Assembly: GCF_023221595.1 (NCBI RefSeq)
Contig: NZ_CP096563.1
Location: 3,367,501-3,431,500, forward strand
Direction: 5' to 3'
DNA from: Rhodococcus qingshengii JCM 15477
Lineage (GTDB): Bacteria; Actinomycetota; Actinomycetes; Mycobacteriales; Mycobacteriaceae
Length of the DNA: 64,000 nt
The notes under the pieces were generated by a model. The model had not been told where the DNA came from. It searched no databases and saw only the letters and a list, made by a program, of their open reading frames with translations. Within the stretch, counting starts at the first letter, position 1. The number at the start of each line of letters is the position of its first letter. The position numbers were made by a program, and so were the translations under genes. This document shows positions 1 through 16,713 of the stretch, piece by piece.

Positions 1-35
1 AGGAGCCCCGCAAGACAACTGTGACCCCACACACG

Positions 36-1325
36 TCAGTTCGGAAGGATTCTCACGCCGGCGAAGTTGCGCTTTCCGCGCCGGACGACCAACCAGCTGC
101 CGTGAAGCAGATCGGATGCGGTGGGCTCCCAGTCGTCGGCCGACACCTTCTGGTTGTTCACCGAAGCACCGCCCTCTTTCACGGCGCGTCGAGCGGCCCC
201 CTTGCTCTCGCACAAGCCGCTCGTCACGAGCAGATCGATGATCGTGCGCGGCTCCCCCGGCGCCAATTCGCTGACCGATGCTTCTTTCAGCGCCGCGGCT
301 AGCGTCGACTCGTCGAGTTCCGCCAGCTCCGCCTTGCCGAACAACGCCTGACTGGCGAGCTCGACAGCACGGGTGTTGTGTTCCCCGTGAACCAAGGTCG
401 TCATCTCCGCGGCAAGTCGCTTCTGCGCTTCTCGCGCATGCGGCCGCTCTGCCGTTGCAGTCTCCAACTCTGCGAGTTCGTCCGCAGTCAGGAAGGTGAA
501 CCAGCGCAGGTACTTGATCACGTCGGCGTCGCCGGTGTTCACGAAGTACTGGTACCAGGCGTACGGGCTGGTCATCTCGGGGTCGAGCCACAAACTTCCG
601 CCACCGGTCGACTTTCCGAACTTTTTGCCATCGGCCGAGGTCACCAGCGGAACCGTCATTGCATGAACGCTCTCACCGTCGACACGACGGTTGAGTTCGA
701 CGCCGGCAATGATGTTGCCCCACTGATCGGACCCGCCGACCTGCAGAGTGCAGCCGAGGTCGCGTCGCAAGTGCAGGTAGTCGTTGGCCTGGAGCAGCAT
801 GTAGCTGAACTCGGTGTACGACATCCCGTCCGACTCGAGACGACGCTTCACGGTGTCACGCGCAAGCATGACGTTCACGGAGAAGTGTTTGCCGACATCA
901 CGCAGGAAGTCGATGGCCGACATCTTGCCGGTCCAGTTCATGTTGTTCTCGATGACCGCGCTCGTCGGCGAATCGTCGAAATCCACGAATCGTTCGAGCT
1001 GACCACGGATGCGACCTGCCCAGTCCGCGACGGTATCGGCGGAGTTCATCGTCCGTTCCCCGACGTCACGGGGGTCTCCGATCAGGCCCGTTGCACCGCC
1101 GGCAAGAACGATCGGGCGGTTGCCGGCGCGCTGAAACCGCTTGAGCGCGAGGAGCGGAACCAGGTGACCTGCGTGCAGGCTCGGTCCTGTCGGGTCGAAG
1201 CCCGCATACAACGTGACCGGTCCGGCCTCGAGATCTTTACGCAAAGCGTCGAGATCGGTTGATTGGGCGATCAGCCCGCGCCAGGTCAGTTCGTCGAGAA
1301 TATTCTCAGTCACGGACTCGATCAT
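36..1325 (-). CDS. tyrS: Tyrosyl-tRNA synthetase
   Basis: Charges tRNA-Tyr with tyrosine in the cytoplasm. The 429-residue product has the class I nucleotide-binding signature as HAGH near residue 55, the KMSKS-equivalent loop as KFGKS near residue 230, and a C-terminal S4 RNA-binding domain around residues 350-420. The frame stays open for 115 codons upstream, but that part runs through the mpg gene and has no family similarity. The start was placed at the ATG beginning MIESVTENI, which matches the usual N-terminus. It lies 7 bp downstream of mpg and is probably co-transcribed with it, the same pair as in mycobacteria. Confidence 0.97.
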   Translation of the reverse strand: MIESVTENILDELTWRGLIAQSTDLDALRKDLEAGPVTLYAGFDPTGPSLHAGHLVPLLALKRFQRAGNRPIVLAGGATGLIGDPRDVGERTMNSADTVADWAGRIRGQLERFVDFDDSPTSAVIENNMNWTGKMSAIDFLRDVGKHFSVNVMLARDTVKRRLESDGMSYTEFSYMLLQANDYLHLRRDLGCTLQVGGSDQWGNIIAGVELNRRVDGESVHAMTVPLVTSADGKKFGKSTGGGSLWLDPEMTSPYAWYQYFVNTGDADVIKYLRWFTFLTADELAELETATAERPHAREAQKRLAAEMTTLVHGEHNTRAVELASQALFGKAELAELDESTLAAALKEASVSELAPGEPRTIIDLLVTSGLCESKGAARRAVKEGGASVNNQKVSADDWEPTASDLLHGSWLVVRRGKRNFAGVRILPN

Positions 1326-1332
1326 CCCATCT

Positions 1333-1971
1333 TCACGAAATGACCGGCGCTCGCGGGCTTCGGCGATACGCGGACACCGCTCGCGAGTCCGGAATCCACA
1401 GGCGCCACGGAACCTCCGCCGCGGTACTGACCCCCACCCGCGGTCCACTGACCGATTCCTTCGACTCCCCCAATTCGAGCCGAATCCGCGAGGCAGGGTT
1501 GAACACGTCTGTTCCGTTGTCCGCCAACGTGATTGCGACAGAAGCACCGAGATTACCCGGCCCTCTGGCCCATTGGTGAGATGGTCGATCCGGCGATCTC
1601 CGAGCAGACACCACATCGTGACCGGCCTCGATTTCGGCCGCTCGGAGCAGAACACCACCCGCGACACCATCCGGGCCGTACGAGATGTTCATACAAAAGT
1701 GCATTCCATAGCTGCGGTAGACGTAGAGACGCCCCGCCCGCCCGAACATCACGCTGTTCCGCGGCGTTCTCCCCCGATACGAATGTGCTGCCGGATCCGG
1801 CCATGGCCCGTCCTTCTCCCCTCCGTACGCCTCGACCTCGACGATCCTCAGCGAGATGTCGTCGACGGTCAGGGTCGAGCCGAGAATTGTCAGGCCCGCT
1901 TCCAACGGGTTCTCCACATTTTCCAAGGTCTCGATGCTCACCCTTCGATTGTGCCCACGCCGTTGACTCAT
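1333..1971 (-). CDS. mpg: DNA-3-methyladenine glycosylase (Mpg/AAG family)
   Basis: Base-excision repair enzyme that removes alkylated purines. Family landmarks are [45 protein letters not shown] and the VLLRAAE segment; the Glu of EVEAY is the expected catalytic residue. The length of 212 residues is normal for the family. The start is uncertain: ATG at 1971 is chosen, with an in-frame start at 1989 and a GTG at 1941 possible. It lies immediately upstream of tyrS on the same strand and divergently from the ABC exporter operon, with about 55 bp for both promoters. Confidence 0.9.
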   Translation of the reverse strand: MSQRRGHNRRVSIETLENVENPLEAGLTILGSTLTVDDISLRIVEVEAYGGEKDGPWPDPAAHSYRGRTPRNSVMFGRAGRLYVYRSYGMHFCMNISYGPDGVAGGVLLRAAEIEAGHDVVSARRSPDRPSHQWARGPGNLGASVAITLADNGTDVFNPASRIRLELGESKESVSGPRVGVSTAAEVPWRLWIPDSRAVSAYRRSPRAPVIS

Positions 1972-2027
1972 CGGTCGGCCGAGTCGCATAATTCAACAAG
2001 TGATGAATTATTGAAACGAGGCGAACC

Positions 2028-2762
2028 GTGACCACAACGCCGGCAATAGATATCCGCGGACTACGAGTCGTTCGCGGCAAGCACGAAGTTCTTCACTCGC
2101 TTGACCTGCAGGTATCAGCAGGATCGATCACCGGACTGCTCGGCCCGTCCGGCTGCGGCAAGACAACCCTGATGCGCGCGATTGTCGGAACACAGATCGT
2201 CGAAAGTGGTGAGGTCAGAGTGCTGGGCGATCTCGCCGGTTCCGTTGCTCTTCGCCACCGGGTCGGATATGTCACCCAATCCCCCAGCGTGTACGGCGAC
2301 CTGACGGTCACTCGAAACGTCCAGTACTTCGGCGCTCTTTACGGCAAGTCCGGCGCCGACGTCGCAGCAGCGGTCGACGCCGTCGGATTGAGCCGATACG
2401 CCGACCAGACCGCCGCCGATCTGTCTGGTGGTCAACGCGGGCGAGTCTCGCTGGCTTGCGCGTTGGTGGCGTCACCTGATGTGTTGATCCTCGACGAACC
2501 GACCGTCGGCCTCGATCCGGTGCTTCGTGTCGAATTGTGGGAACGATTCGCTGACCTTGCTCGCAGCGGAACCACCCTGTTGGTCTCCAGCCACGTCATG
2601 GATGAGGCCGACCACTGCGCTGAGCTGATCCTGATGCGAGACGGGCACCTCCTCGCTCAACTCACACCCGATGAATTGCGCGCCAAAACCAGATGTGAAC
2701 GGCTCGAGGACGCCTTTCTCGAGCTGATTCGGACTTCACCCGTCGGAGGCGAAATATCATGA
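2028..2762 (+). CDS. ABC transporter ATP-binding protein (ABC-2/drug exporter type)
   Basis: Energises an ABC-2 exporter with the next gene. The 244-residue ATPase has Walker A GPSGCGKTT near residue 40, signature LSGGQ near residue 135, Walker B VLILDEP near 158 and the switch-region His in SSHVMDEAD. It starts at a GTG preceded by a GAGGCG Shine-Dalgarno sequence. Its stop overlaps the permease start (ATGA), so the two are translationally coupled. The order ATPase-permease-TetR equals Rv1687c-Rv1685c of M. tuberculosis (from memory). The substrate is not evident from sequence. Confidence 0.93.
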   Translation: MTTTPAIDIRGLRVVRGKHEVLHSLDLQVSAGSITGLLGPSGCGKTTLMRAIVGTQIVESGEVRVLGDLAGSVALRHRVGYVTQSPSVYGDLTVTRNVQYFGALYGKSGADVAAAVDAVGLSRYADQTAADLSGGQRGRVSLACALVASPDVLILDEPTVGLDPVLRVELWERFADLARSGTTLLVSSHVMDEADHCAELILMRDGHLLAQLTPDELRAKTRCERLEDAFLELIRTSPVGGEIS

Positions 2763-3514
2763 GCATCAGGATCTTCGGTGCTACGACCGTACGCATTCTG
2801 CTTCAGCTCCGCCAAGATCACCGCACGGTGGCCATGATCTTGTTGGTCCCGTCGTTACTGATGATTCTGCTCTATTTCCTCTACCAAGACGTCCCGACGC
2901 CACCCGGCCAGGTTTCGCTCTTCCAACGAGTGGCGATCACGATGTTGGGAATCTTGCCGTTTGTCGTCATGTTCCTGGTCACGTCCATCGCGATGCAACG
3001 CGAACGCAGTTCAGGCACACTCGAACGCCTGCTCACCACACCGATGGGCAAACTCGACCTTCTCGCCGGATACGGGGCGGCATTTTCGCTCTCCGCCGCC
3101 GCTCAGGCAGCCCTCGCGTGCGCGGTTGCTTTCGGATTCCTCGGACTCACCATCGCCGGCAGTCTTGCCTGGGTCATCGTCATTGCAGTTCTCGGCGCAA
3201 TACTGGGCGTTGCGCTAGGCCTGTTGGCCAGCGCATTCGCGAAGACCGAGTTCCAAGCGGTGCAATTCATGCCGGTAGTTGTGGTTCCACAGCTCTTCCT
3301 CTGCGGACTCCTGGTACCGCGCGACCAATTGCCGACCTGGCTCGAATGGATCAGCAACGTCCTCCCCTTGAGCTACGCCGTCGACGCACTTCAGCAAGTG
3401 TCGATGCATGCCGACGCGACGGGTCAGATGTGGCGTGATCTCGCCGTCATGGCGGGCTTCGCCGCCGCCGCGCTATCGCTGGCCGCGGCCACACTCGATC
3501 GCCGCACTCCATGA
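2759..3514 (+). CDS. ABC-2 type permease
   Basis: Membrane half of the exporter encoded with the preceding ATPase. The 251 residues hold about six hydrophobic helices (one near residues 22-42, then 58-84, 108-130, 134-165, 172-192 and 226-245) and the ABC-2 hallmark QRERSSGTLERLLTTP between helices two and three. It overlaps the ATPase by 4 bp at the start and the TetR gene by 4 bp at the end. Direction of transport (export) is inferred from family membership. Confidence 0.92.
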   Translation: MSIRIFGATTVRILLQLRQDHRTVAMILLVPSLLMILLYFLYQDVPTPPGQVSLFQRVAITMLGILPFVVMFLVTSIAMQRERSSGTLERLLTTPMGKLDLLAGYGAAFSLSAAAQAALACAVAFGFLGLTIAGSLAWVIVIAVLGAILGVALGLLASAFAKTEFQAVQFMPVVVVPQLFLCGLLVPRDQLPTWLEWISNVLPLSYAVDALQQVSMHADATGQMWRDLAVMAGFAAAALSLAAATLDRRTP

Positions 3515-4128
3515 CCGACAAGGACACGAGTCCGGTACCGATTCGTTCGGGGCGACGACCGGGCAAGTCGGAGACTCGCGCGCAGATCCTCGATTCGGCG
3601 CGACGGGCGTTCTCCCAGAACGGTTTTCGACGAACAACTGTTCGATCGATAGCTGCGGCCGCTGACGTCGATCCGGCCATGATTCATCATCATTTCGGAA
3701 GCAAGGAGCAGTTGTTCACCGCTGCGATCGCGCTACCGATCGATCCAGTCCAGGTATTGGGACCGGTTCACACCTCCCCGACCGAAAACCTCGGCGAAAG
3801 CCTTCTCCGGGCGGTGATCGGGCTATGGGATTCGGAACACCAGCCGGCGATTCTGGCGGCTTTTCGATCAGCCATTTCCGGCGACGGATCGCAGTTGATC
3901 CAGAGCTTTCTGCTCGATGTCGTATTGCGCGACATCATTCCGCGGGTGGACACACCACCTGGTACCGGCTTGATCAGAGCGGAATTGGTGGCATCTCAGA
4001 TGGCCGGACTGCTTGTCACGCGATATGTGCTCGGACTCGAACCACTCGCATCATTGAGCGTCGACGCTTTGGTACCGCTGGTGGCGCCGAACCTCCAGCG
4101 GTACCTGACCGGTGAGTTGCCGATCTAG
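3511..4128 (+). CDS. TetR family transcriptional regulator
   Basis: A 205-residue one-component regulator. The N-terminal helix-turn-helix covers residues 20-65 (RAQILDSARRAF followed by the recognition region VDPAMIHHHFGSKEQLF); the rest is a ligand-binding helical domain. The ATG overlaps the permease stop (ATGA), so the regulator is co-expressed with the exporter it probably represses. Its TAG stop shares a CTAG palindrome with the stop of the convergent Trm112-like gene. Confidence 0.93.
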   Translation: MTDKDTSPVPIRSGRRPGKSETRAQILDSARRAFSQNGFRRTTVRSIAAAADVDPAMIHHHFGSKEQLFTAAIALPIDPVQVLGPVHTSPTENLGESLLRAVIGLWDSEHQPAILAAFRSAISGDGSQLIQSFLLDVVLRDIIPRVDTPPGTGLIRAELVASQMAGLLVTRYVLGLEPLASLSVDALVPLVAPNLQRYLTGELPI

Positions 4129-4331
4129 CCTTCAGCCCGTGCGAGCAACTTTTCGTGCTCGTCGTCCGCTACATCGCGTGCCTCGTCGATCAACAGAACG
4201 GGAATGCCGTTCTCGATCGGGTAGGCACGACGCAGGCGCGGGTTGTAGAGCAACTCGTCCCCGACCAGCAACAGCGGGCCTTTGTCCTGGGGGCAGGCCA
4301 AAATGCTGAGCAACGTCGAATCAATAGCCAC
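4125..4331 (-). CDS. Trm112-like/UPF0434 small zinc-ribbon-type protein
   Basis: A 68-residue protein of the Trm112 family, whose eukaryotic member activates several methyltransferases; the bacterial role is not settled. Visible are the N-terminal LLSILACPQDKGPL, in which only one cysteine of the usual CP-C knuckle remains, and the central Y-N-PRLRRAYPIENGIPVLL typical of UPF0434. It starts at GTG with a GAGGACAC ribosome site. The gene sits between the TetR operon (convergent) and the downstream hydrolase/acyl-CoA synthetase on the same strand, as in M. tuberculosis Rv1684 (from memory). Confidence 0.85.
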   Translation of the reverse strand: MAIDSTLLSILACPQDKGPLLLVGDELLYNPRLRRAYPIENGIPVLLIDEARDVADDEHEKLLARAEG

Positions 4332-4370
4332 GTGTGTCCTCTCGAACCGATCAAACAGAATGCCCTCAGG

Positions 4371-7352
4371 CTACCGTGCTCCGGTGCTCACCCTCGTCGG
4401 CATCAACTGCGCGGCAATTGCCTTGGTCAGCCGCTTGTACGACTGCGACTCGGAATCGAGGAACCAGGTCCGTGGCCCCGGCGCCGGCAATCCGGCCGCA
4501 GCCAACGCAGTGGAGCTCGGACGGTACGACGAACCCACCGGGATCTCGTCAACCACGTGCACGATATCCGGACGAGCGTCGAAAGCGATGCGCGAGAGGG
4601 CCTCTGCAAGCTCGGCAGAACGGAACTGCCGCCCCGGACGCCATGTCACGGCAGCGACCGCGAGCTGATGCGGCGCGTCACCGACTCCGTATGCGACGGC
4701 AAGATCCACCCGCGCCACACTCGACAACGCGTCGACGATCGGCTGGGTGAACACGGGACCGCGGACCGTGGAAATGACCGTGTTCTTGTGGTCGATCAGC
4801 CAGTAGTCGCCGTCGGCGTCCCGGCGGAAGAGATTTTCGGTGGGAATCCACGAATCGCCGGCTTGGAAGAGACCTCGCATGGCTCCGCCAGAGAGATCGG
4901 CGGTGAATCCCGCACGCCCGAGCAGCAATCCGACCTCGTCTTCGGCGCACTCACGGACAAATCCGTTTCCGTTCTCGAGGAGCCGACCACTCAGCGGGTC
5001 GTATGCCGCCAACCGCACCTGCGCGCTACCCGGCAGCGGGCGCCCCTTGGAACCAACTTTGGAGCCTGCAACATTGGCAAGAATCACGTCGCCTTCGGTC
5101 GACGCATAGAACTCGAGTACCTGCGCGGGGTCGAACGCCTCCGTTGTCCGCTTCCACAGACCATGGGGCATGCCCGAACCGATGAACAGGCGGACCGGAT
5201 GACTACCGTCGATGAGAAGAAGATCCTCGTCGAGTATCTCGCGCACCATCGACCACGTGTAACTCACGACCGTCACGCCGTAGCGGTGGATTTCCTCGAC
5301 GAACCTCGCGGGGTTCAGTCCACGTGAGAGCGCAATGCGTGAGCCACCGGCCATGGCACCACCGATGGTCGCGAGCAGACTCGACGAATGATGGAGTGGT
5401 GCAAGGCAGTACACGGTGTCACCGCGATCGAGATCTGCCGCCGTGGCCGTGCCGAAGGCCGACAGTGCCCACCGGTAGTTGGTGATCTGCTTGGCCTCGA
5501 GCACACCGCCGGATTCCGCAAAGATGATGAAGGCGAGTTCGCGGGCGACACCGGGATCCGGTCGGTACCACCCGGGCAGATTGACCTTCGTCGGATCGAT
5601 TTGTTCGAGATCGATCACGTCGTGTGACGGATCCACCTCGAGGCCACGGGCATCGCCGCCGCCGAGCACCAGTACCGGCCGACCGGTAACCACTGCAGCA
5701 TCGACGTTTTCCGGATCGGTGATGATCCGATCGACCGACCCCAGCTTGACCGCCGCCGTTATGTCGGAGCCTGGCGGAAGCATGACCGCGACGGCACCAA
5801 GTCGCGACAGGGCCGCGATGGCCGCGAGTGCGCTGGGGCGGGTCTCCATCAGGACACCGACATGCGCTGCCGGACGCACTCCCACGGAGATCAATCCACG
5901 CACGACATTGTCGATACGCGCGTTGACCGCTTCATACGTGTGCACGCGATTGTCGAAAAGGAAGCACTCGCCGTTCGGCGCCTTTCGACGCTGCTCCGCC
6001 AGCAACTGGCTCAGCGAGATCTTGGTGTGCGGCTGAATCTGGTTGAGTCGAGCCAGACGTGGCAACGCTCGTGCCGCTTCTCCCGACAATTCGAAAGTGC
6101 CGCGCAACGCACCGGCGGCAAGGTCACTGATTCCCTTGGTGACTCCTGCACCTACTTCAGCGACCGAGGCGACGGTGTGGATGATCCGATTGCTGATCGA
6201 CACACCGGTCTGGTCTTCGAGGTCGGCGCCGTAGACCATGTTCGCGATACGGTCCGGGAGGGGTCCACCCGTCTCGGTCCACTGCACGAATTCACCGGTG
6301 GTCGGCCAGGTGTGATTGGCCGCGGTGGAACCGACAACCAAACCGAAATGACCTGCACGCAAGGTAGATTCGTAGACCTTCGCCCGCGGAGCGGCTTGAC
6401 TGATGCCTCGAACCGCTTGCGGCTGGCCGATGTCGTCGACCTCGCCGACGAATGCCAGGATGGGGCAGGTGATCTCGGCGAGCGAGACCAATTGATCCTT
6501 GATGACGAACCCACCGGTCATCATTCGGTTGTGCACGATGAACTGCTTGAGCAGTTCGGCTACCGCGGGCCCCGACCACGCGACCCAACCCTCGGTCGCG
6601 AGGAAGCGGCGTTGCTGCTCCCGCGGAAGCAACGCCTCACGGTCGTGCAGTTGAAGCAGAAAGTCGACGCGCATCTTCAGCGTCTTCACGGGATCGAGCA
6701 ACTGGAACCCGGTACGGGCCATCCACCCGGTGACCGCCAGGCGATTGAAGACGTGATCGGCGAGGAAATCTGCACCCTTGGTTGCCAATCCCGCCGGGAT
6801 GCCGAAGGGTAGCGCGGCGAGTGTGTCGACCGGACTGCCGAAGGTGATGACGCTGGCGATGTTTCGACTACGCCGATACGCGGCAGCCTGATAGGCGAAC
6901 ATGCCACCCTGCGAATAACCGGAGATGTGAACATCTTTTCCGGTGTGACGGTGGATGTGATCGACGATGTCGCTGAGAGCGATGATGTGATCGGCGAGGT
7001 TACGATCCCAACCGCCCTCTTCGGAGTCGGGCGAACCGAAATCGACGACCCAGGGATCAAGGCCCATCTCGTGCAGAATTCCCACAGCGCCCTGGTCACG
7101 GGTCACGTCGTACACGTTCGCCGACATCATCATCGGCGGGATCAGCAAGATCGGTGCGCCGACGGTTTCCGGGTCACTGTCCGGGAAGTAGCGCCGTAGC
7201 CGATACATCGCTGCGCGTTCGACGATCTCGAACGGCGACGTGGTCGCATCCGTTTCCAGCCCACCCAACCGGACGACCTCGAGGCCGTTTTGTGCTGTCG
7301 CAACCACCCGACGAATCGGGCCCAGCACAGACTTGGAATTCAATCCCACCAT
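4371..7352 (-). CDS. Bifunctional alpha/beta hydrolase (PHA-synthase-like) / AMP-binding acyl-CoA synthetase-like protein
   Basis: A 993-residue two-domain protein resembling M. tuberculosis Rv1683, which is linked to triacylglycerol droplets (from memory). Residues 1-380 form an alpha/beta hydrolase related to polyhydroxyalkanoate synthases: nucleophile elbow GYSQGG at 145-150 (Ser rather than the synthase Cys), acid in GEVDD at 303-307, His in GHFG at 334-337. A hinge at 385-450 joins an AMP-binding domain at 450-990, recognisable by FYASTEG at 748-754 and LIDHKN at 852-857. The usual phosphate loop is degenerate at 610-621 and the A10 lysine is not seen near 940-948, so adenylation activity is doubtful. 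It starts at ATG with GGGAG upstream. Confidence 0.88.
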   Translation of the reverse strand: MVGLNSKSVLGPIRRVVATAQNGLEVVRLGGLETDATTSPFEIVERAAMYRLRRYFPDSDPETVGAPILLIPPMMMSANVYDVTRDQGAVGILHEMGLDPWVVDFGSPDSEEGGWDRNLADHIIALSDIVDHIHRHTGKDVHISGYSQGGMFAYQAAAYRRSRNIASVITFGSPVDTLAALPFGIPAGLATKGADFLADHVFNRLAVTGWMARTGFQLLDPVKTLKMRVDFLLQLHDREALLPREQQRRFLATEGWVAWSGPAVAELLKQFIVHNRMMTGGFVIKDQLVSLAEITCPILAFVGEVDDIGQPQAVRGISQAAPRAKVYESTLRAGHFGLVVGSTAANHTWPTTGEFVQWTETGGPLPDRIANMVYGADLEDQTGVSISNRIIHTVASVAEVGAGVTKGISDLAAGALRGTFELSGEAARALPRLARLNQIQPHTKISLSQLLAEQRRKAPNGECFLFDNRVHTYEAVNARIDNVVRGLISVGVRPAAHVGVLMETRPSALAAIAALSRLGAVAVMLPPGSDITAAVKLGSVDRIITDPENVDAAVVTGRPVLVLGGGDARGLEVDPSHDVIDLEQIDPTKVNLPGWYRPDPGVARELAFIIFAESGGVLEAKQITNYRWALSAFGTATAADLDRGDTVYCLAPLHHSSSLLATIGGAMAGGSRIALSRGLNPARFVEEIHRYGVTVVSYTWSMVREILDEDLLLIDGSHPVRLFIGSGMPHGLWKRTTEAFDPAQVLEFYASTEGDVILANVAGSKVGSKGRPLPGSAQVRLAAYDPLSGRLLENGNGFVRECAEDEVGLLLGRAGFTADLSGGAMRGLFQAGDSWIPTENLFRRDADGDYWLIDHKNTVISTVRGPVFTQPIVDALSSVARVDLAVAYGVGDAPHQLAVAAVTWRPGRQFRSAELAEALSRIAFDARPDIVHVVDEIPVGSSYRPSSTALAAAGLPAPGPRTWFLDSESQSYKRLTKAIAAQLMPTRVSTGAR

Positions 7353-7429
7353 TTCACTCCCAAGTTACTCACCATGTGACGTCAGTCTCATTTTTCCCGC
7401 GCGCGACAAGCCTACTGACGACGAATACG

Positions 7430-7472
7430 CGTACGCGGTCAGGGAGCAAATTCTGCTACCTGACCGCGTACG
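7430..7472 (-). terminator. Hairpin downstream of the arg operon
   Basis: Perfect 14-bp arms at 7430-7443 and 7459-7472, extended by a second 4-bp helix (AGCA/TGCT) across one mismatch, leave a 5-nt loop. It lies 50 bp past the argH stop and upstream of the hydrolase/synthetase gene, so it probably ends the arginine transcript. There is no T-run, as is common for actinobacterial hairpins. Confidence 0.75.
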
Positions 7473-7522
7473 ACCGAAGGACTACTGCCGAAAAGAGAGC
7501 GACAACACTCGTGACCGCGAGG

Positions 7523-8968
<1,446 letters not shown>

Positions 8969-10168
8969 TCAGAGTCCCAGATCGCGCTTCGCGGCGACCT
9001 TCGACGACAGACCGTGGATCTCGACGAAGCCCTTCGATGCGGACTGGTCGAAGCTGTCGCCCTCGTCGTACGTCGCGAGGTTGAAGTCGTAGAGCGACTC
9101 CGGGCTGCGACGACCGTTGACGGTGATGGCTCCACCGTGCAGGAAGAGACGGATGTCGCCGGTAACGCGTTCCTGCGTCTTGTTGACGAACGTGTCCAGT
9201 GCGTCCTTGAGGGGCGAGAACCAGAGGCCGTCGTAGACCAGCTCGGACCAACGCTGCTCCATCTGACGCTTGTAGCGACCGAGTTCGCGTTCGAGGGTGA
9301 CGTGCTCGAGTTCCTGGTGTGCGGTGATGAGAACCATCGCGCCGGGAGCTTCGTAGATCTCACGGCTCTTGATGCCCACGAGACGGTCCTCGACGACGTC
9401 GAGACGGCCGACGCCCTGAGCGCCTGCGCGCTTGTTCAGTTCCTGAATGGCTTCGAGAACCGACACCGGGCGGCCGTCGATGGCGACCGGGCGGCCCTTG
9501 TCGAAGCTGATGATGAGCTCGTCGGGTGCGTTCCAGTTGACCGTCGGGTCCTGGGTGTAGTCGTAGACGTCCTTCGTCGGCGCGTTCCACAGATCCTCGA
9601 GGAATCCGGTCTCGACGGCGCGGCCCCAGACGTTCTGGTCGATCGAGAACGGCGACTTCTTGGAGACGTTGATCGGGATGTTGTTCTCTTCGGCGAAGGC
9701 GATGGCCTTCTCGCGGGTCCAGGCGTAGTCGCGGACCGGTGCGATGACCTGCAGGTCGGGTGCGAGGGCGCCGAATCCGACCTCGAAGCGAACCTGGTCG
9801 TTGCCCTTACCGGTGCAACCGTGCGAGACGATGGTGCCGCCGTGCGAGCGTGCAGCTTCGACGATGTGCTTGACGATCAGCGGACGGCTGATGGCCGAGA
9901 CGAGCGGGTAGCGGTCCATGTACAGGGCGTTGGCCGCGATGGTCGGCAGGCAGTATTCGTCCGCGAACTCGTCGCGGGCGTCGACGACAACGGATTCGAC
10001 TGCGCCGCAGTCGATCGCGCGCTGACGCACGACCTCCATGTCCTCGCCACCCTGCCCCAGATCGATGGCGACGGCGACAACTTCAGCGCCCGTCTCCTTA
10101 CCGATCCAACTGATGGCAACAGAAGTGTCCAGCCCGCCCGAGTAGGCGAGTACGACGCGATCGGCCAT
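8969..10168 (-). CDS. argG: Argininosuccinate synthase
   Basis: Condenses citrulline with aspartate using ATP. The 399-residue protein has the N-type ATP pyrophosphatase P-loop [10 protein letters not shown] at residues 8-17 and the conserved [11 protein letters not shown] near 115. An in-frame codon lies 12 residues upstream, but the chosen ATG ([12 protein letters not shown]) matches the family N-terminus and has an AAGGAGCAC ribosome site. A 47-bp gap separates it from argR, the largest inside the operon, so a secondary promoter there is possible. Confidence 0.97.
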   Translation of the reverse strand: MADRVVLAYSGGLDTSVAISWIGKETGAEVVAVAIDLGQGGEDMEVVRQRAIDCGAVESVVVDARDEFADEYCLPTIAANALYMDRYPLVSAISRPLIVKHIVEAARSHGGTIVSHGCTGKGNDQVRFEVGFGALAPDLQVIAPVRDYAWTREKAIAFAEENNIPINVSKKSPFSIDQNVWGRAVETGFLEDLWNAPTKDVYDYTQDPTVNWNAPDELIISFDKGRPVAIDGRPVSVLEAIQELNKRAGAQGVGRLDVVEDRLVGIKSREIYEAPGAMVLITAHQELEHVTLERELGRYKRQMEQRWSELVYDGLWFSPLKDALDTFVNKTQERVTGDIRLFLHGGAITVNGRRSPESLYDFNLATYDEGDSFDQSASKGFVEIHGLSSKVAAKRDLGL

Positions 10169-10215
10169 GGTTTTTGTGCTCCTTCGGTTGAAAATCTCTA
10201 TCAAAGAATAAGGGG

Positions 10216-12834
<2,619 letters not shown>

Positions 12835-12838
<4 letters not shown>

Positions 12839-13754
12839 GAGCTAGCTCCCTGCTGGGGACCGGCGACGGAGGGACCCGGCACGACCATCGTGCCGATTCC
12901 TTCACCGGTGAAAAGTTCGAGTAGGACTGAATGTTCGAGCCGACCGTCGATCACGTGCGCCGACGGCACACCTCCGCGCACCGCGCGAAGGCAGGCCTCC
13001 ATCTTGGGCACCATGCCGGCGTCGAGACTCGGCAACAACTGGGCCAGGGCGTCGGTGTCGATCTCGGTGGCCAGCGAGGCTCGGTCCGGCCAATCGGTGT
13101 ACAGGCCCTCGACGTCGGTGAGGACAACGAGCTTCTCGGCACCGATCGCCTCGGCCAGTGCGGCAGCAGCGGTATCGGCGTTGATGTTGTGGACGACGCC
13201 GTCGGCGTCGGGCGCGATGGTCGAGACCACCGGAATACGTCCTGCCGCAATGAGATCGAGTACCGCGTCTGGGTTCACGGTGGTGACGTCCCCGACCAGC
13301 CCGATGTCGGTCTGCTCCCCCTCGACCGCAACAGTGCGTCGAGTAGCGGTGAACAGGTGCGCATCTTCACCGGAGATACCGACCGCGTACGGACCGTGCG
13401 CGTTGATCAAGCCGACGAGTTCACGGCCGACCTGACCGAAAAGCACCATCCGCACGACGTCCATCACCTCGGGCGTCGTGACCCGGAAGCCACCGCGGAA
13501 CTCACCCTTCATGCCAAGGCGCGCCAGCATCGCGTTGATCTGCGGGCCACCGCCGTGCACGACGACGGGATGGATGCCGACAGTCCGCAGGAACGCCATG
13601 TCGGCGGCAAATGCCGTTTTGAGCGTCTCGTCGATCATGGCGTTTCCGCCGTACTTGACCACGACCACCTTGTCTCGGAATCGCTGCAGCCACGGCAGCG
13701 CGTCGGCGAGGACATGCGCCTTCTGATGCTCGCTGATCACGGGATACGTCTCGG

Positions 13755-13758
<4 letters not shown>
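12835..13758 (-). CDS. argB: Acetylglutamate kinase
   Basis: Phosphorylates N-acetylglutamate, the arginine-sensitive step in many bacteria. The 307-residue amino acid kinase shows [10 protein letters not shown] near residues 32-41, GGGPQIN near 70 and VLTDVEGLY near 209. ATG start overlaps the argJ stop (ATGA). Its length and long N-terminal helix fit the hexameric, arginine-inhibited class (inference from the family). Confidence 0.97.
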
Positions 13759-16134
<2,376 letters not shown>

Positions 16135-16137
<3 letters not shown>

Positions 16138-16695
16138 CTTACCCATGGATCGCCGGATCTCCTCGAGCTTGGCTTTTGCGGCCTTCTGGCGCTCGTCCCA
16201 CTGCTCGTCCACGGACTTTCCGGCAGGACTCTCGTGTGCCAATTCGGCCGAACCTATGGAAGTACCGAAGCGCCCCTCTATCTTCTCCCGAACACGGTCG
16301 AAAGTGGGGACTCCCCCTTCGGTGTAGTCGGGTTCGGGAATTCTCGGGTCGGTCGCAAGTACCACCGGGACGTCGATGATCTCGTCGACCTCCACAACGG
16401 TGTCGGGCAGTTCGACTTCTTCGGCGTCGGTGATCGTGTTGTCGTCCTCTACACGGTGCGGCTCGAGGCTCGCGGCAGCGGTGTCCACCACGGAAAGAAG
16501 GACCGACAAACTCGGACGACGCTCGACCACTGCGCGGACGACCGCGAGGAAGTCCTTGTCGTCGAGTGCACTGGCGGCCTCGACTACCTGGTGCACGGAA
16601 CCATCGTGCTCGGACCCATCATGTTCGGGCCCATCATTTCGTGACACTGTGAGTCCCTTCTCGAAAACGCCGACGGACAATTCCGATCCTTCCAC
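16135..16695 (-). CDS. Hypothetical acidic protein
   Basis: A 186-residue product I do not recognise. It is very acidic in the centre (an Asp/Glu/Val-rich stretch at residues 80-120) and has a charged helical C-terminus (residues 160-186, Lys/Glu/Arg-rich, ending RRSMGK). No signal peptide or membrane helix is seen. Codon use looks like its neighbours. It lies 18 bp downstream of the SDR gene on the same strand and could be the last gene of the FMO-transporter-SDR operon. A start at a GTG near residue 17 is also possible. Confidence 0.6.
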
Positions 16696-16713
16696 GACCG
16701 TCCGTCGAAGGGG

